Below, piece after piece: positions 7,491-15,970 of a DNA stretch of 47,992 bases. A program made the position numbers and the translations under genes. The stretch is from NCBI GenBank assembly GCA_938046115.1, contig CALIXX010000015.1, positions 1 to 47,992 on the forward strand. The letters are read 5' to 3'. Under the pieces are notes generated by a model that was not told the DNA's origin, did no database searches, and saw only the letters and a program-made list of their open reading frames with translations. The stretch comes from an uncultured Candidatus Saccharibacteria bacterium. GTDB taxonomy: Bacteria > Patescibacteriota > Saccharimonadia > Saccharimonadales > Saccharimonadaceae. Numbering within the stretch: the first letter of the stretch is position 1; each line of letters begins with the position of its first letter.

Positions 7491-8387
7491 CTATCGAGAA
7501 CGACGGTGTGTCGTTGACTCAACCGCAGCATCAGCTGCCTTTTGTCTGGTCGAGCTAGAGTAGTTGTCACTCTTAGCAACGTCTTCCGTTACTCCCGTCA
7601 GATAGCTACCTTCTGTTGGCGTCATCAGACCGTCTGTGCCAGTACTGACAACATCTCGTAAGTCACTCCCCTCTTTCTCTGTCCAAAATTGTGTTCGCTG
7701 GAGTTGCAGCCCTGGCTGCTCATTACCGTCTCTATCTACCGCAAAAGAGTTTGGAATCTTCTCTTTGTCAAGTTTCGACCAATGCTCGGTCTTCTTGTTG
7801 TAAACATAGTACACTTTCGGCGCGTTAGGTGATACAGGATCAGTTACTTTTTTGCCCACATCAGCAACCAGAGGGTTAGAGACTGCAGTGTAGCGTGATA
7901 CGCCCTTCTGGTCTGGCGCGTCACCCCTCTCAATAATAAAGATACCGCGCCCAATATTGATTTCATCTCCATTATTCAATGCTTGGTCTAGTTCCTTTCG
8001 GAAAGCTTGATTCTCTTCGTCAGTTAACTTCTCTTCGCCAGGCAAAAGCTCTTCCGCCGACTGCTGCTCAGGCGATTGGGTTGGAGGCGCTGAGAACGAT
8101 GGTATCTCCGTTGCTTTGTCGGTAGAGTGAGATCGCTCAGGCTGCGGAGTCTTTTTGTCCGCTGGCGCTTCGATGGATGGATTTGCGGTTGGTGTTGCTG
8201 ACGATGTTGTTTCGGCAGTGGCAGCAGGTTGAGCGGACTGTGCTCTATTCTCTGGTGCTTGTTCAGAAGAGCCACAGCCTGCCAAAGCGCCAGCACCTAT
8301 AGCTATGGTTGCAGTCAGAGGGACATACTTTTTGCGCATTTTTTCTGCGAGACTATTCCGTAAGTCGCCTTCTTGCCTGTTTCTCAT
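7491..8387 (-). CDS. Predicted lipoprotein, unknown function
   Basis: A 298-residue protein with a long basic N-region, a hydrophobic segment, and a clear lipobox ALAGC near residues 34-38, so it is probably lipid-anchored on the outer face of the membrane. A flexible region rich in A, P, T, S and E follows (about 40-110), then an unrecognised domain (about 115-298) with motifs such as IGRGIFIIERGD, YYVYNKKTEHWSKLDKEKIP and LQRTQFWTEKEGSDLRD. The ATG at 8387 has a strong AGGAGG four bases upstream, so the long N-terminus is real rather than a start at residue 17. It lies downstream of two genes of unknown function on the same strand. The surface location and spacer suggest contact with the host or medium, which is inference only. 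Confidence 0.75.
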   Translation of the reverse strand: MRNRQEGDLRNSLAEKMRKKYVPLTATIAIGAGALAGCGSSEQAPENRAQSAQPAATAETTSSATPTANPSIEAPADKKTPQPERSHSTDKATEIPSFSAPPTQSPEQQSAEELLPGEEKLTDEENQAFRKELDQALNNGDEINIGRGIFIIERGDAPDQKGVSRYTAVSNPLVADVGKKVTDPVSPNAPKVYYVYNKKTEHWSKLDKEKIPNSFAVDRDGNEQPGLQLQRTQFWTEKEGSDLRDVVSTGTDGLMTPTEGSYLTGVTEDVAKSDNYSSSTRQKAADAAVESTTHRRSR

Positions 8388-8452
8388 TTTTCCTCCTCTT
8401 TCTCTGTATCATCACTGGTGGATGATGCCTATTTTGGATTTATAATCTAAAC

Positions 8453-8471
8453 TATACCGCACTTTGGTATA
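8453..8471. promoter_or_regulatory. Palindrome upstream of the lipoprotein gene
   Basis: TATACC and GGTATA separated by seven bases form a dyad next to TATAGT and TATAAA boxes that could serve the lipoprotein gene on the minus strand. It may be an operator or simply overlapping promoter elements. Confidence 0.3.
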
Positions 8472-8484
8472 TATAGCAACTAGT

Positions 8485-9543
8485 TTAGCTGGTGGTGTTT
8501 TCTTGGGCTGCGCTTGCTCCACCTTCGCGGCCATTCACTACCTGTGCAGCTCCGTTTTCGTACGCTTGCTGGAATTTATACTGGAGCACACGCTTGGCAG
8601 CACCATTGCGCACTAGGTCATACATCGTCTGCGAGTCGTATGCATAAAGGATAAGCACAAGCGCCTCACCAGCAGACGGCAGCGCACGAGTGCGCAGCTG
8701 TTTTTTGTTGATGAGCCCAGCCTGCCGAGCTTTGTTGAGGAATATCTCTAGGTTGTACTCTGAGGCATATTGGCTCTCCATCCCTGGCAAATCTTGAATG
8801 CGAAATACCCGCTCGTCTGCATCGTCGTCTATGCTATTGTCGAGCAGGCGATCAATCAGTGGCTGCGCAAGCTCCACAAGCTGCTCGATCTGAGCGCGCA
8901 CTTCTGGGCTGAGGGCGGCCTCTGCAGCACGGAAGGCTTCTTGCTGCTCTTTGGCTTCTGCTGCTTGACGGTCAGCGGCAGTACGGGCGGATTCGAGAGC
9001 TCGTTTTGCCAGTGCATCATCGATGTTTGGCATTCTACTGGCCGAATATTCATGTTCTGCGCCACCAGCGGCTGGTGATACCTCGCTGCGAGTAGTGCCA
9101 TCTGTTTTATGTGCTGCAGCTGCAGTATCCTGTGGGAACCATTCAATCTGAATCTGGTGTTTGGCATGACGACCACTTGCTGGCCTCTCTTCTGTTAGTC
9201 CTTGCTTAGCAATATCTGCTGACACCGCACGGTAGACAGTGATTGACTTACGTCGCCGACCATGCTCATCAATGGCATATCGCTGCCCACGCTGCAGTAC
9301 AAGGCCGCTATGCTCCAGCTCTTCTGTAATAATCATGACGGGGCGATCTGATCTTTGTGCACTGTATAGTAAGATACTTGCTCGCTTATACCGCTCGAGT
9401 TTTGTTTGCACTTTGCTTGGATCATAAATTGCATCACCTAGCTCTTGCACTGCCCATACTTCGCCTGTAGATTCTACAAGAACCTCAGCTATCCGCTGGC
9501 TGGCATCTTTTTTTGATAAACTCTGGTGTAGCACGGTTACCAT
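8485..9543 (-). CDS. Unknown protein with possible winged-helix region; overlaps the upstream gene
   Basis: From the ATG at 9543 this gives 352 residues; the open frame continues back to 9621. Residues about 1-110 (SKKDASQRIAEVLVE, LERYKRASILLYSA, QRYAIDEHGRRRKSITVYR) have the helix-strand rhythm of a winged-helix or similar small domain. A central alanine-, glutamine- and glutamate-rich coiled coil follows (ALESARTAADRQAAEAKEQQ), then a helical domain (SPEVRAQIEQLVELAQPLIDRL, LNKARQAGLINKKQL). There is no signal peptide. The start overlaps the end of the upstream frame by about 59 bases, with only a weak site (GCGGGGAT). It may be an independent overlapping gene or the second half of a longer protein split by a frameshift. 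No family is recognised. Confidence 0.6.
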   Translation of the reverse strand: MVTVLHQSLSKKDASQRIAEVLVESTGEVWAVQELGDAIYDPSKVQTKLERYKRASILLYSAQRSDRPVMIITEELEHSGLVLQRGQRYAIDEHGRRRKSITVYRAVSADIAKQGLTEERPASGRHAKHQIQIEWFPQDTAAAAHKTDGTTRSEVSPAAGGAEHEYSASRMPNIDDALAKRALESARTAADRQAAEAKEQQEAFRAAEAALSPEVRAQIEQLVELAQPLIDRLLDNSIDDDADERVFRIQDLPGMESQYASEYNLEIFLNKARQAGLINKKQLRTRALPSAGEALVLILYAYDSQTMYDLVRNGAAKRVLQYKFQQAYENGAAQVVNGREGGASAAQENTTS

Positions 9544-10239
9544 ATCCCCGCTTGCTGCCTTGACGTGTTGTTCGACCACCATCAGGGAAGATATCGATAT
9601 ACTCAGGCCTGCTCTCATCATCGGTCGATAGCGCTTTCTCTACCATCCCCTTGCCCCAGATACGAATCGCTGCTTCCTCAGACACAACTGCCAAGGGCGG
9701 CTCTGTGAGACCCATATAGTACGCTAGCTCAGCGTTGAGCTCGCCAATCCTATCTTTGACGATTTGGCGACGCTCCCACACGTCTTTGCCAAGTGGAGTT
9801 GCCTGATACATTTCATCAACCCGCTTTGCTGATTCATAGGGCGTCAATGCCGCATGACCAAGATCCTCTGCAATTCTCATCGCTCTATCTTCTGCTTCGT
9901 AGCCACCATTTTTCATTACTCGCCCTTCTTTTTCGGCTATTTCGGTAAGCGTAGCCTCGCAGCTCGCTCGTTCCTCATGATAGCGTTGGAGAACACCTGG
10001 TGGCACTGTGCTCTTGTCGCCAGTCTGCACAAACTCCGCGAGCGCTTTTTGCTGATCTTCTTTAATTATTCGCAGAGTCTTCGCATCAATATTCCTCTCA
10101 TGTTTCGATTTATTCACATCACGAGGGCTCAGTTCTCTGTAATGCTCATTATCTTTGGTAATCGCTACCGTTACTTTTCAAGCGGGTCCTTAGCACTGGT
10201 CTCATGTAGTGGTGGCTGTTGCTCTGTAAATTTTTTCAT
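9485..10239 (-). pseudogene. Unknown gene interrupted by a frameshift near 10174
   Basis: The best start is the ATG at 10239, with GGAG placed five to six bases upstream. From there the frame reads MKKFTEQQPPLHETSAKDPLEK and stops at 10171. One frame over, coding sequence resumes at once (VTVAITKDNEHYRELSPRD...) and runs as a long open frame to 9485. The join falls in a run of four A bases (CTTGAAAAG); one more A would restore a single frame. The long frame by itself has only a GTG at 10117 with no ribosome site. The protein is hydrophilic and helical, with no recognised motif. The cause may be a real mutation, -1 ribosomal slippage, or a homopolymer sequencing error. It is followed by a 59-137 base overlap with the next gene, where a second shift is possible. 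Confidence 0.55.
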
Positions 10240-10385
10240 TATCACTCCGTATGGTGAGCCGCTGCGGCTATGCAGGCTCCTTGCTCGGTTTGTATTATGC
10301 ATCATATAATAGCATTTGGCGCGAAAGCATTGCAATGAAAGCTGTTTATCCTTGGGCTCACCCATACTCTTTCTGGCATGCGTGG

Positions 10386-10391
10386 TATACT
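10386..10391 (+). promoter_or_regulatory. -10 box of the malic enzyme gene
   Basis: GGTATACT with TATACT at 10386-10391, seven bases before the ATG at 10399. A leaderless message is predicted. Confidence 0.6.
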
Positions 10392-10398
10392 AGAGCGT

Positions 10399-11532
10399 AT
10401 GGACTATAACAAACTTGCACTCGACCTACACAAAAAATATAAGGGCAAAATCACCACCAGCCTGCGCGATAGCGATGAGCTTGACCGCGATAAACTCAGC
10501 AGCTACTACAGCCCCGGCGTGGGCGCAGTCAGCAAGGCAATTGCAGATGATCCCACTAGCCTGCCCACCTACACCTGGACGAATAACCTTGTGGCAGTGA
10601 TTAGCGACGGCTCGGCCATTCTGGGCCTGGGCGACCTTGGCCCCAAAGCCGCCATGCCGGTTATGGAAGGTAAGGCGCTGCTGTTTAAACACTTTGCTAG
10701 TGTCGATGCCGTGCCAGTTGTGCTGGATGTGCACCAGCCAGAGGAGATTATTGCTACGGTTAAGGCAATCGCACCGAGCTTTGGCGCTATTAATCTCGAG
10801 GATATCGCCGCGCCCAAGTGCTTCGAGATTGAGGAGCGCCTCAAGGCCGAGCTGGATATCCCCGTCTTCCACGACGACCAGCACGGCACGGCTGTGGTGG
10901 TACTGGCTGGGCTGATCAACGCCGCCAAGCTGACGGGCCGCAGCCTGGCTGATAGCAAATTCGTCGTGGTCGGCGCTGGCGCTGCTGGCACTGCTATCAT
11001 CAAGCTGCTGCACACCTACGGCGCCCGGCACATCGTGGCGGTCGATAGCAAAGGCATCGTAGGTAGCCACCGCACCGACCTTAACGCCGAAAAAACAGCC
11101 TTGCTTGCCTATGTTGATGCCGCGCAGCAGGGGTCGCTCGAAGACGCCATGGCCGGTGCTGATGTATTCATTGGCGTATCGCGCGCCGGGTTGCTTACCC
11201 CAGAGCTCGTCGGGATGATGGCCAAGGACCCGATTATCTTTGCCCTGGCCAACCCAGTGCCAGAAATCATGCCAGATAGCGCCACAGCAGCTGGCGCAGC
11301 TGTCATTGCCACTGGCCGCAGCGACTTCCCCAACCAAGTCAATAACGCCCTGGCCTTTCCGGGCATTTTCCGTGGTGCGCTCGATAACGGCGTGCAAAAA
11401 ATTACCGACGAGCACAAACTTGCCGCCGCCCAGGCGCTAGCAGCACTGGTCGATGAACCCACAGCAGACTACGTCATCCCCTCGCCATTTGATGAGCGTG
11501 TGGTTGAGGCCGTGGCGAAGGTTATTCGGTAA
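10399..11532 (+). CDS. NAD(P)-dependent malic enzyme
   Basis: A 377-residue short-form malic enzyme (malate + NAD(P)+ to pyruvate + CO2 + NAD(P)H), cytoplasmic. Visible motifs are YYSPGVGAVSKAI, TNNLVAVISDGSAILGLGD, GPKAAMPVMEGKA, the metal-binding and catalytic stretch FHDDQHGTAVVVLAGLINA, and the Rossmann dinucleotide loop VVGAGAAGTA. The length fits the bacterial form without the phosphotransacetylase extension. The start at 10399, not the upstream in-frame ATG at 10378, is chosen because the -10 box lies between them. In reduced patescibacterial metabolism it is one of few enzymes linking C4 acids to pyruvate and reducing power. Confidence 0.95.
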   Translation: MDYNKLALDLHKKYKGKITTSLRDSDELDRDKLSSYYSPGVGAVSKAIADDPTSLPTYTWTNNLVAVISDGSAILGLGDLGPKAAMPVMEGKALLFKHFASVDAVPVVLDVHQPEEIIATVKAIAPSFGAINLEDIAAPKCFEIEERLKAELDIPVFHDDQHGTAVVVLAGLINAAKLTGRSLADSKFVVVGAGAAGTAIIKLLHTYGARHIVAVDSKGIVGSHRTDLNAEKTALLAYVDAAQQGSLEDAMAGADVFIGVSRAGLLTPELVGMMAKDPIIFALANPVPEIMPDSATAAGAAVIATGRSDFPNQVNNALAFPGIFRGALDNGVQKITDEHKLAAAQALAALVDEPTADYVIPSPFDERVVEAVAKVIR

Positions 11533-11573
11533 GCTGATATTCGCTAACGCAAGAGACAGTAATCCCAAGAAAT

Positions 11574-11606
11574 AAAACTGCGTAGCGTACAAAACTACGT
11601 AGTTTT
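11574..11606. terminator. Bidirectional terminator between malic enzyme and the unknown minus-strand gene
   Basis: A 12-base-pair stem (11574-11585 with 11595-11606, one G-U pair), A-rich before and T-rich after, lies between convergent stops. It can serve both strands. Confidence 0.75.
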
Positions 11607-11627
11607 TTATTTCTGCATAATTTCTCT

Positions 11628-13403
11628 TTAGATGCTACCTACACGCTGTTTGCGTAACTCTCGTCGAGAGCGTCCAGTAATTTCTGCTAGCGTTGCTAAC
11701 TGATGCTGCTTATCACAGACACCGATCAACATAATCAATTCGTGCACCTGCATTGCTGCGAGTTGCTTACGTACACCCACAAGCGTATCGTCCATCTGAT
11801 TTACACGAAGGTTCGATATGTAGACACGCATCACGTTGCGCTTCGCGTCTTTGCTATAGATTACAGGGTGTGGATAAATTGATTCACCGCTCTTGTCTAC
11901 ACTCGAGAACTTCCCAGCAGCAATCAACCCACCCTCCGACATAGCCACCTGAGCATAGTGCGTGAGACGTTGCTGCACATTTGGTGAGACATAATCCCAT
12001 GCAGTTGATTGATAGCCATCCATCTGACGCTCAATTTCTTGTAGTGCCTTGCTACGACAATCAACCACAAGCGCCCCAGGTATGTTATCCACAACAACTT
12101 TACAACTCACCGTACTATCAGTACGACTATCCACCTCAAGCCATGGTACAAGCTTGTGCGGCAAGGTAAGGCAATCAAGCGGCACACGTTTGGTTTCTGC
12201 ACGAAGGCTTAGTTCTGATACTGGCAGCGACGTTACACTATTTGACTGATTTGACTTGTTAGGTAGCAGGTCTACTGAGCCTTTTATGCTGCGTCGTTTA
12301 TTACTAGATATATTTGGCAAACTGTGGGTTACTAGCTGGTCAGCTGTCGGTTGGTACGCTATCAATGCATTGGCTAGCCGCTCAGCCGTCTCGGCAATGA
12401 TCTGTTCCGTTTGCATATCAATTAACTGACGATCAGCGTGCTGTGCACTCTTTGGCCAGAGGCGATCAACCAAGCGCTGTGCTATATCGTGAGTTATCAC
12501 CTTATCCGATCGATCAAACCATTGTAAGAGCGCAATTTGCGTCTGGCTAATTTGTGGTACATGCTCTGTGAGGTAGTGGCAGAAGGACAGCAATGTATCA
12601 GCCGGTACCGTTGTATATTCCTCGTCTCGCGATTGTTCAAGCTGCCGAGCTTGCGCAACTAACGCTGTATGCTCCGTTTGCAATGCATCGAGATGTTGAC
12701 TCTCCGATTTACAGATTGCAATTTCGTCATCGTGGCATGGTTGCTGTGGCTCACCAAAGGCTATCTGTTCGCACTGCGCCACTGCCCAATCGACTGCCTC
12801 CTGAACTAACTTTTGGTATATATCGTTAGCTGCCGATGGCAGCAGAGCTTTATCCTGCTGCCATTCAGTACGCTTTGGAATAACCGTATGACACCAATCT
12901 GGCGCCTGCACTATTCCGCCAGCCAGAAATACTGCCTTAACGGCGCGCACGCTTCGCATCGCTAGCTTGTCGCGCTGCTTATTGATGTATTGCTGTGCAC
13001 GCTCCGCTGCTGCCGGATATAATCGCATATTTGTTGTACGCCACGAGTTAGCTTCGCACAATAGTGCACGACTCACACAGTATTTATACCTCTCACTCGT
13101 AAAGTGGCACTGCCGAAGCGTGTGCTCAGTATTTTGCATAGCTATAGCCGCCTCCTTATGCTGTTGCATCACAAGTGGTAAGTGTTCAAGCACACCACCA
13201 AAGACTGTAAAACTCGCATTGAGTGATGCTATATCTTCTTCTAACTGCCATTCGTTTAGGCTCGGCTCGCACTCACTACACGGTATTTTACCAACATTGT
13301 CTGGTAGCGTTATGCTAAGCTCTTCTCCACTAGGGTTACGGTCTATGACAGACACTTGAAGTGATTCGGGTTCTCGTGGATAGTCAATCTGTTCATGCGA
13401 CAT
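11628..13403 (-). CDS. Large unknown protein, 591 residues
   Basis: A hydrophilic cytoplasmic protein with no signal peptide or membrane segment. There is a CSEC pair at about 42-45, scattered cysteines, several helical regions (SESQHLDALQTEHTALVAQARQLEQ), a serine- and asparagine-rich linker near 370-400, and a more ordered C-terminal half ending in LAEITGRSRRELRKQR, which resembles a DNA-binding helix-turn-helix tail but cannot be assigned. Codon use looks less GC-rich at third positions than the flanking malic enzyme and pilB genes, which could mean transfer. The start is supported by a near-consensus promoter eight bases upstream. I do not recognise the family. Confidence 0.75.
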   Translation of the reverse strand: MSHEQIDYPREPESLQVSVIDRNPSGEELSITLPDNVGKIPCSECEPSLNEWQLEEDIASLNASFTVFGGVLEHLPLVMQQHKEAAIAMQNTEHTLRQCHFTSERYKYCVSRALLCEANSWRTTNMRLYPAAAERAQQYINKQRDKLAMRSVRAVKAVFLAGGIVQAPDWCHTVIPKRTEWQQDKALLPSAANDIYQKLVQEAVDWAVAQCEQIAFGEPQQPCHDDEIAICKSESQHLDALQTEHTALVAQARQLEQSRDEEYTTVPADTLLSFCHYLTEHVPQISQTQIALLQWFDRSDKVITHDIAQRLVDRLWPKSAQHADRQLIDMQTEQIIAETAERLANALIAYQPTADQLVTHSLPNISSNKRRSIKGSVDLLPNKSNQSNSVTSLPVSELSLRAETKRVPLDCLTLPHKLVPWLEVDSRTDSTVSCKVVVDNIPGALVVDCRSKALQEIERQMDGYQSTAWDYVSPNVQQRLTHYAQVAMSEGGLIAAGKFSSVDKSGESIYPHPVIYSKDAKRNVMRVYISNLRVNQMDDTLVGVRKQLAAMQVHELIMLIGVCDKQHQLATLAEITGRSRRELRKQRVGSI

Positions 13404-13411
13404 GCCATAGT

Positions 13412-13440
13412 ATAATACGCAAAAAATGATACTTTGTCAA
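13412..13440 (-). promoter_or_regulatory. Near-consensus promoter of the 591-residue unknown protein
   Basis: -35 TTGACA (13435-13440), 17-base spacer, -10 TATTAT (13412-13417), ending eight bases before the ATG at 13403. This is the clearest case in the window of a full sigma70-type promoter aimed at the start codon. Confidence 0.75.
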
Positions 13441-13504
13441 AAAATCCGCTATATAATACATTAGTACAGATCGGCCCTAAGTACTCTTCAACAAGATAGC
13501 GCGG

Positions 13505-15127
13505 TTATATCACCCGCCCAACTTCCTCGAGCGTTGTCTCGCCGCGCAGGGCAGCAAGGACGCCAATTTGTTCGAGGGTGAGCATACCTTCGCGCTGGGC
13601 GGCTTTTTCGATGACGTCTGGATGGACATCGGTAAAGTCTCCGCGGATGAACTTCTGAATACCTGGAGTGACGATAAGCTGCTCCATAATCACCATGCGG
13701 CCTTTGTAGCCAAATGGCGCATCATCGCTCGGTACTGGCCGCCAGAGCTTGAAGGTGTCGAGATCGGGATGCTCTACCTCCTCAGGAATATCAGCCAGGA
13801 CTCGCTTGACATAGCTGCGCGTAGCATCGTCTGGCTCGTAGGCTTCCTTGGTTTCATCCACAAGGCGCCGCACCAAACGCTGCGCCACCACGAGGCGGAT
13901 AGCGCTGGCAAAAATCGGGTTCACACCAATCAGGTCGATCATCCGACTAAAGGCTGCACTACTACTATTGGCATGGAAGCTCGACATCACCAAGTGGCCG
14001 GTAATAGACGCCTGGATGGCAGTGCGCGCCGTATCGACATCGCGGATCTCACCTACCATCACGACATCTGGATCGAGACGGAGCACACTGCGCAAGCCCT
14101 CGCCAAAGCTTCCACCGGCGTTGGTATTAATTGGGATCTGCGAGATGCCAGCCAGGCCATATTCGATTGGATCCTCCAGAGTAATAATCTTGCGGTCGGT
14201 CGTATTAAGGGCATTGAGCATGCTATAGAGCGTGGTAGATTTGCCCGAGCCCGTTGGCCCGACCATCAGCACAAGGCCGCGCGGATGGCTGATGATTTCA
14301 TCAATCTGCTGGCGCTGCTTGGGCGGAATACCCAGCAAATCAAGATTCAGCAAGCTTTCATCGAAGTTAAAGAGACGCAGCACGGCATCCTGCCCATACA
14401 TGGTTGGTACAGTCTCAACACGGATGTTGAGCAAGTGCGTTGCGTTGCCATGCGTCACGTCCTTTTGGATGTGACCTGACTGCGGCTCCATCGAAGCACT
14501 TGATACACCAGCTCGGCTGGCGAGCTCACCCATGATCACGCGGTAGCGGCTGCGGCTAATCGTTGCTACGGGGTGGAGTGCACCATCGACACGGAGGCGA
14601 ATCCGGATGTCGTGGCGCTCATTCTCGATGTGGATGTCGCTCGCACCAAGCATATCCGCCTGGTTGATCAAAAAGTCGAAAACCTCCTCACTACTCACTC
14701 GCCCAAGTGTCTGGCTCACCTCGGCAATGGTCTCGCTGTCGCCCGCTTTGGCAATCTTGATATCATCATAGACAATCTTCTTCGGTGGGTCGAAGCGGTT
14801 CATCAGCACGCGGTAGGCACTGAGGCTAATCAAATAAAATTCGACAGGTAGCCCCTGGTCCTGATATGTACGCCGCGTCCGCTGGATAACCGACTGGGGT
14901 GTTTGTGTCGTAACAGCAAACTGATACGATTCCTGCTCATTGCCATCAGTCAGCGGCAGCATATAGAGGTTGTGCATCTCCTCGATCGTCATTAGGTCGC
15001 GTGCTAGTGGCAGTGTCTCCTCGATGGGGCGCATATCGAGGTATTTGAGACCAAGAATGCGCGAGCGTTGCTCGGTCGACGCCTCATCTTGCTGGCGACG
15101 ACGTTGTTGGACTTCATCTTCATTCAT
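13505..15127 (-). CDS. pilB: Type IV pilus / type II secretion assembly ATPase, GspE/PilB family
   Basis: A 540-residue hexameric ATPase that powers pilus extension at the inner membrane. The N-terminal domain (about 1-150) resembles the GspE/PilB N-domain; the ATPase core has Walker A GPTGSGKST near 289-297, the Asp box LEDPIEYGL, Walker B in DPDVVMVGEIRDVDTA and the His box GHLVMSSFHAN. The four-cysteine zinc finger usual in this family is absent; the region between RLVRRLVDET and YKGRMVIMEQL has no cysteine. The long frame begins at 15247, but the start is placed at 15127, since the upstream part overlaps the divergent SpoU gene and a TACACT box lies seven bases before 15127. A pilin gene lies at 29.6 kb; other pilus genes are not in the window. 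Confidence 0.92.
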   Translation of the reverse strand: MNEDEVQQRRRQQDEASTEQRSRILGLKYLDMRPIEETLPLARDLMTIEEMHNLYMLPLTDGNEQESYQFAVTTQTPQSVIQRTRRTYQDQGLPVEFYLISLSAYRVLMNRFDPPKKIVYDDIKIAKAGDSETIAEVSQTLGRVSSEEVFDFLINQADMLGASDIHIENERHDIRIRLRVDGALHPVATISRSRYRVIMGELASRAGVSSASMEPQSGHIQKDVTHGNATHLLNIRVETVPTMYGQDAVLRLFNFDESLLNLDLLGIPPKQRQQIDEIISHPRGLVLMVGPTGSGKSTTLYSMLNALNTTDRKIITLEDPIEYGLAGISQIPINTNAGGSFGEGLRSVLRLDPDVVMVGEIRDVDTARTAIQASITGHLVMSSFHANSSSAAFSRMIDLIGVNPIFASAIRLVVAQRLVRRLVDETKEAYEPDDATRSYVKRVLADIPEEVEHPDLDTFKLWRPVPSDDAPFGYKGRMVIMEQLIVTPGIQKFIRGDFTDVHPDVIEKAAQREGMLTLEQIGVLAALRGETTLEEVGRVI

Positions 15128-15134
15128 CCTTCTT

Positions 15135-15140
15135 AGTGTA
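15135..15140 (-). promoter_or_regulatory. -10 box of pilB
   Basis: TACACT on the minus strand, seven bases (AAGAAGG) before the ATG. The purine-rich gap resembles a Shine-Dalgarno sequence but abuts the start codon. Confidence 0.5.
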
Positions 15141-15188
15141 ACAAAAAGCTCGTGGTAAATATAGGGGGTAAGTCCAAAGCACTTCAGG

Positions 15189-15194
15189 TATAAT
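15189..15194 (+). promoter_or_regulatory. -10 box of the SpoU methyltransferase gene
   Basis: GGTATAAT with a perfect TATAAT at 15189-15194, six bases before the ATG at 15201. It lies back to back with the pilB promoter in a 73-base divergent region. Confidence 0.65.
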
Positions 15195-15200
15195 ACAACT

Positions 15201-15737
15201 ATGCCAGAGATTATTGTTATTGCGCACAACATCCGCTCAACGCACAATGTCGGGGCGATCTTTCGTACCTGCGAAGGATTTGGTGTGCAGCGGCTTATCC
15301 TCAGTGGTTACACGCCCTACCCCGATCTTGCCCTTCAGCCAACCCCACCGCACTGTGCCTACCACCTTGAAGAAACAGTGCGAGCCGACCCACGATTGCC
15401 GCATATTCGCGAAAAGATCACCCGGCAGATCCACAAAACGGCGCTCGGTGCCGAAGCTCTCGTGCCGTTTGATTATCAGTCTGAACTCGACCTGGCGCAG
15501 TTTGCTGGGTATCGCATTGTTGCGCTCGAGCAAGCTCCTACCTCTGTTTTGCTTCAGCAGTATCAGCCACCAAGCAAGCTTGTCCTTTTACTTGGCGAAG
15601 AAGTCCACGGCATTCCGGCCGACACGCTTGCACTTGTGGATGACATCATCGAGATTCCGATGTATGGGCAGAAGGAGTCGTTTAATGTGTCGGTCGCAAC
15701 CGGTATTGCGCTCTATGCCCTCACGACTGCTGTATAA
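15201..15737 (+). CDS. SpoU/TrmH-family RNA 2'-O-methyltransferase
   Basis: A 178-residue SPOUT-class enzyme that transfers a methyl group from S-adenosylmethionine to a ribose in tRNA or rRNA. All three family motifs are visible: motif 1 NIRSTHNVGAIFRTCEGFG (residues 10-28), motif 2 VLLLGEEVHGIP, and motif 3 IEIPMYGQKESFNVSVATGIALY, which together form the trefoil-knot cofactor site. No RNA-binding extension is present, so it is the short TrmL-like form; the exact target cannot be told. It is followed by the structured intergenic region before dnaE. Confidence 0.93.
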   Translation: MPEIIVIAHNIRSTHNVGAIFRTCEGFGVQRLILSGYTPYPDLALQPTPPHCAYHLEETVRADPRLPHIREKITRQIHKTALGAEALVPFDYQSELDLAQFAGYRIVALEQAPTSVLLQQYQPPSKLVLLLGEEVHGIPADTLALVDDIIEIPMYGQKESFNVSVATGIALYALTTAV

Positions 15738-15764
15738 TTGCAATATGATATGTACCCATTTTGT

Positions 15765-15793
15765 TTGCGTTGTGGCAAATATCGGGTTATACT
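15765..15793 (+). promoter_or_regulatory. Promoter of the putative structured RNA
   Basis: -10 TATACT (15788-15793) with a weak -35 TTGCGT (15765-15770) at 17-base spacing. No good open frame follows; transcription would begin near 15800. Confidence 0.5.
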
Positions 15794-15799
15794 AGCAGC

Positions 15800-15970
15800 A
15801 GGTGGCACGACCAAGCCACCGCTCACAACTTGCCTGTGCTTGAGCTTATTTCCGCTCGCCTTGCAAGTATCTGGCCTCGCGCCACCCTGGTCGTAGACGC
15901 TACTGTTCGAAGTAAAATATTACACGCGCAGCACGCAGACTCCCAGGGTGGCGCGAGTCACCCCCCTATA
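15800..15970 (+). ncRNA. Putative structured non-coding RNA of about 170 bases
   Basis: Between the SpoU methyltransferase gene and dnaE (both stops face this region) a promoter is followed by dense secondary structure. A 15-base-pair perfect stem pairs 15876-15890 with 15943-15957 around a 52-base loop. A second stem pairs ACTTGC (15828-15833) with GCAAGT (near 15863), with GAGC/GCTC inside. GGTGGC near 15811 can pair with GTCACC near 15957 to close the whole structure, or with nearby GCCACC as an alternative hairpin. The size and shape recall 6S-like regulators, but no conserved 6S, SRP, tmRNA or RNase P motif is recognised. On the minus strand the same stem could act as the dnaE terminator. 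Confidence 0.45.

Noticed and set aside
7491..10240. Accessory stretch as a prophage or mobile element
   Set aside because: No integrase, transposase, attachment repeats or terminal inverted repeats were seen at its borders.
15905..15915. TTCGAA-containing loop resembling a tRNA T-loop
   Set aside because: No acceptor or anticodon stem can be built around it; it lies in the loop of a 15-base-pair stem. No tRNA was found elsewhere in the gaps.
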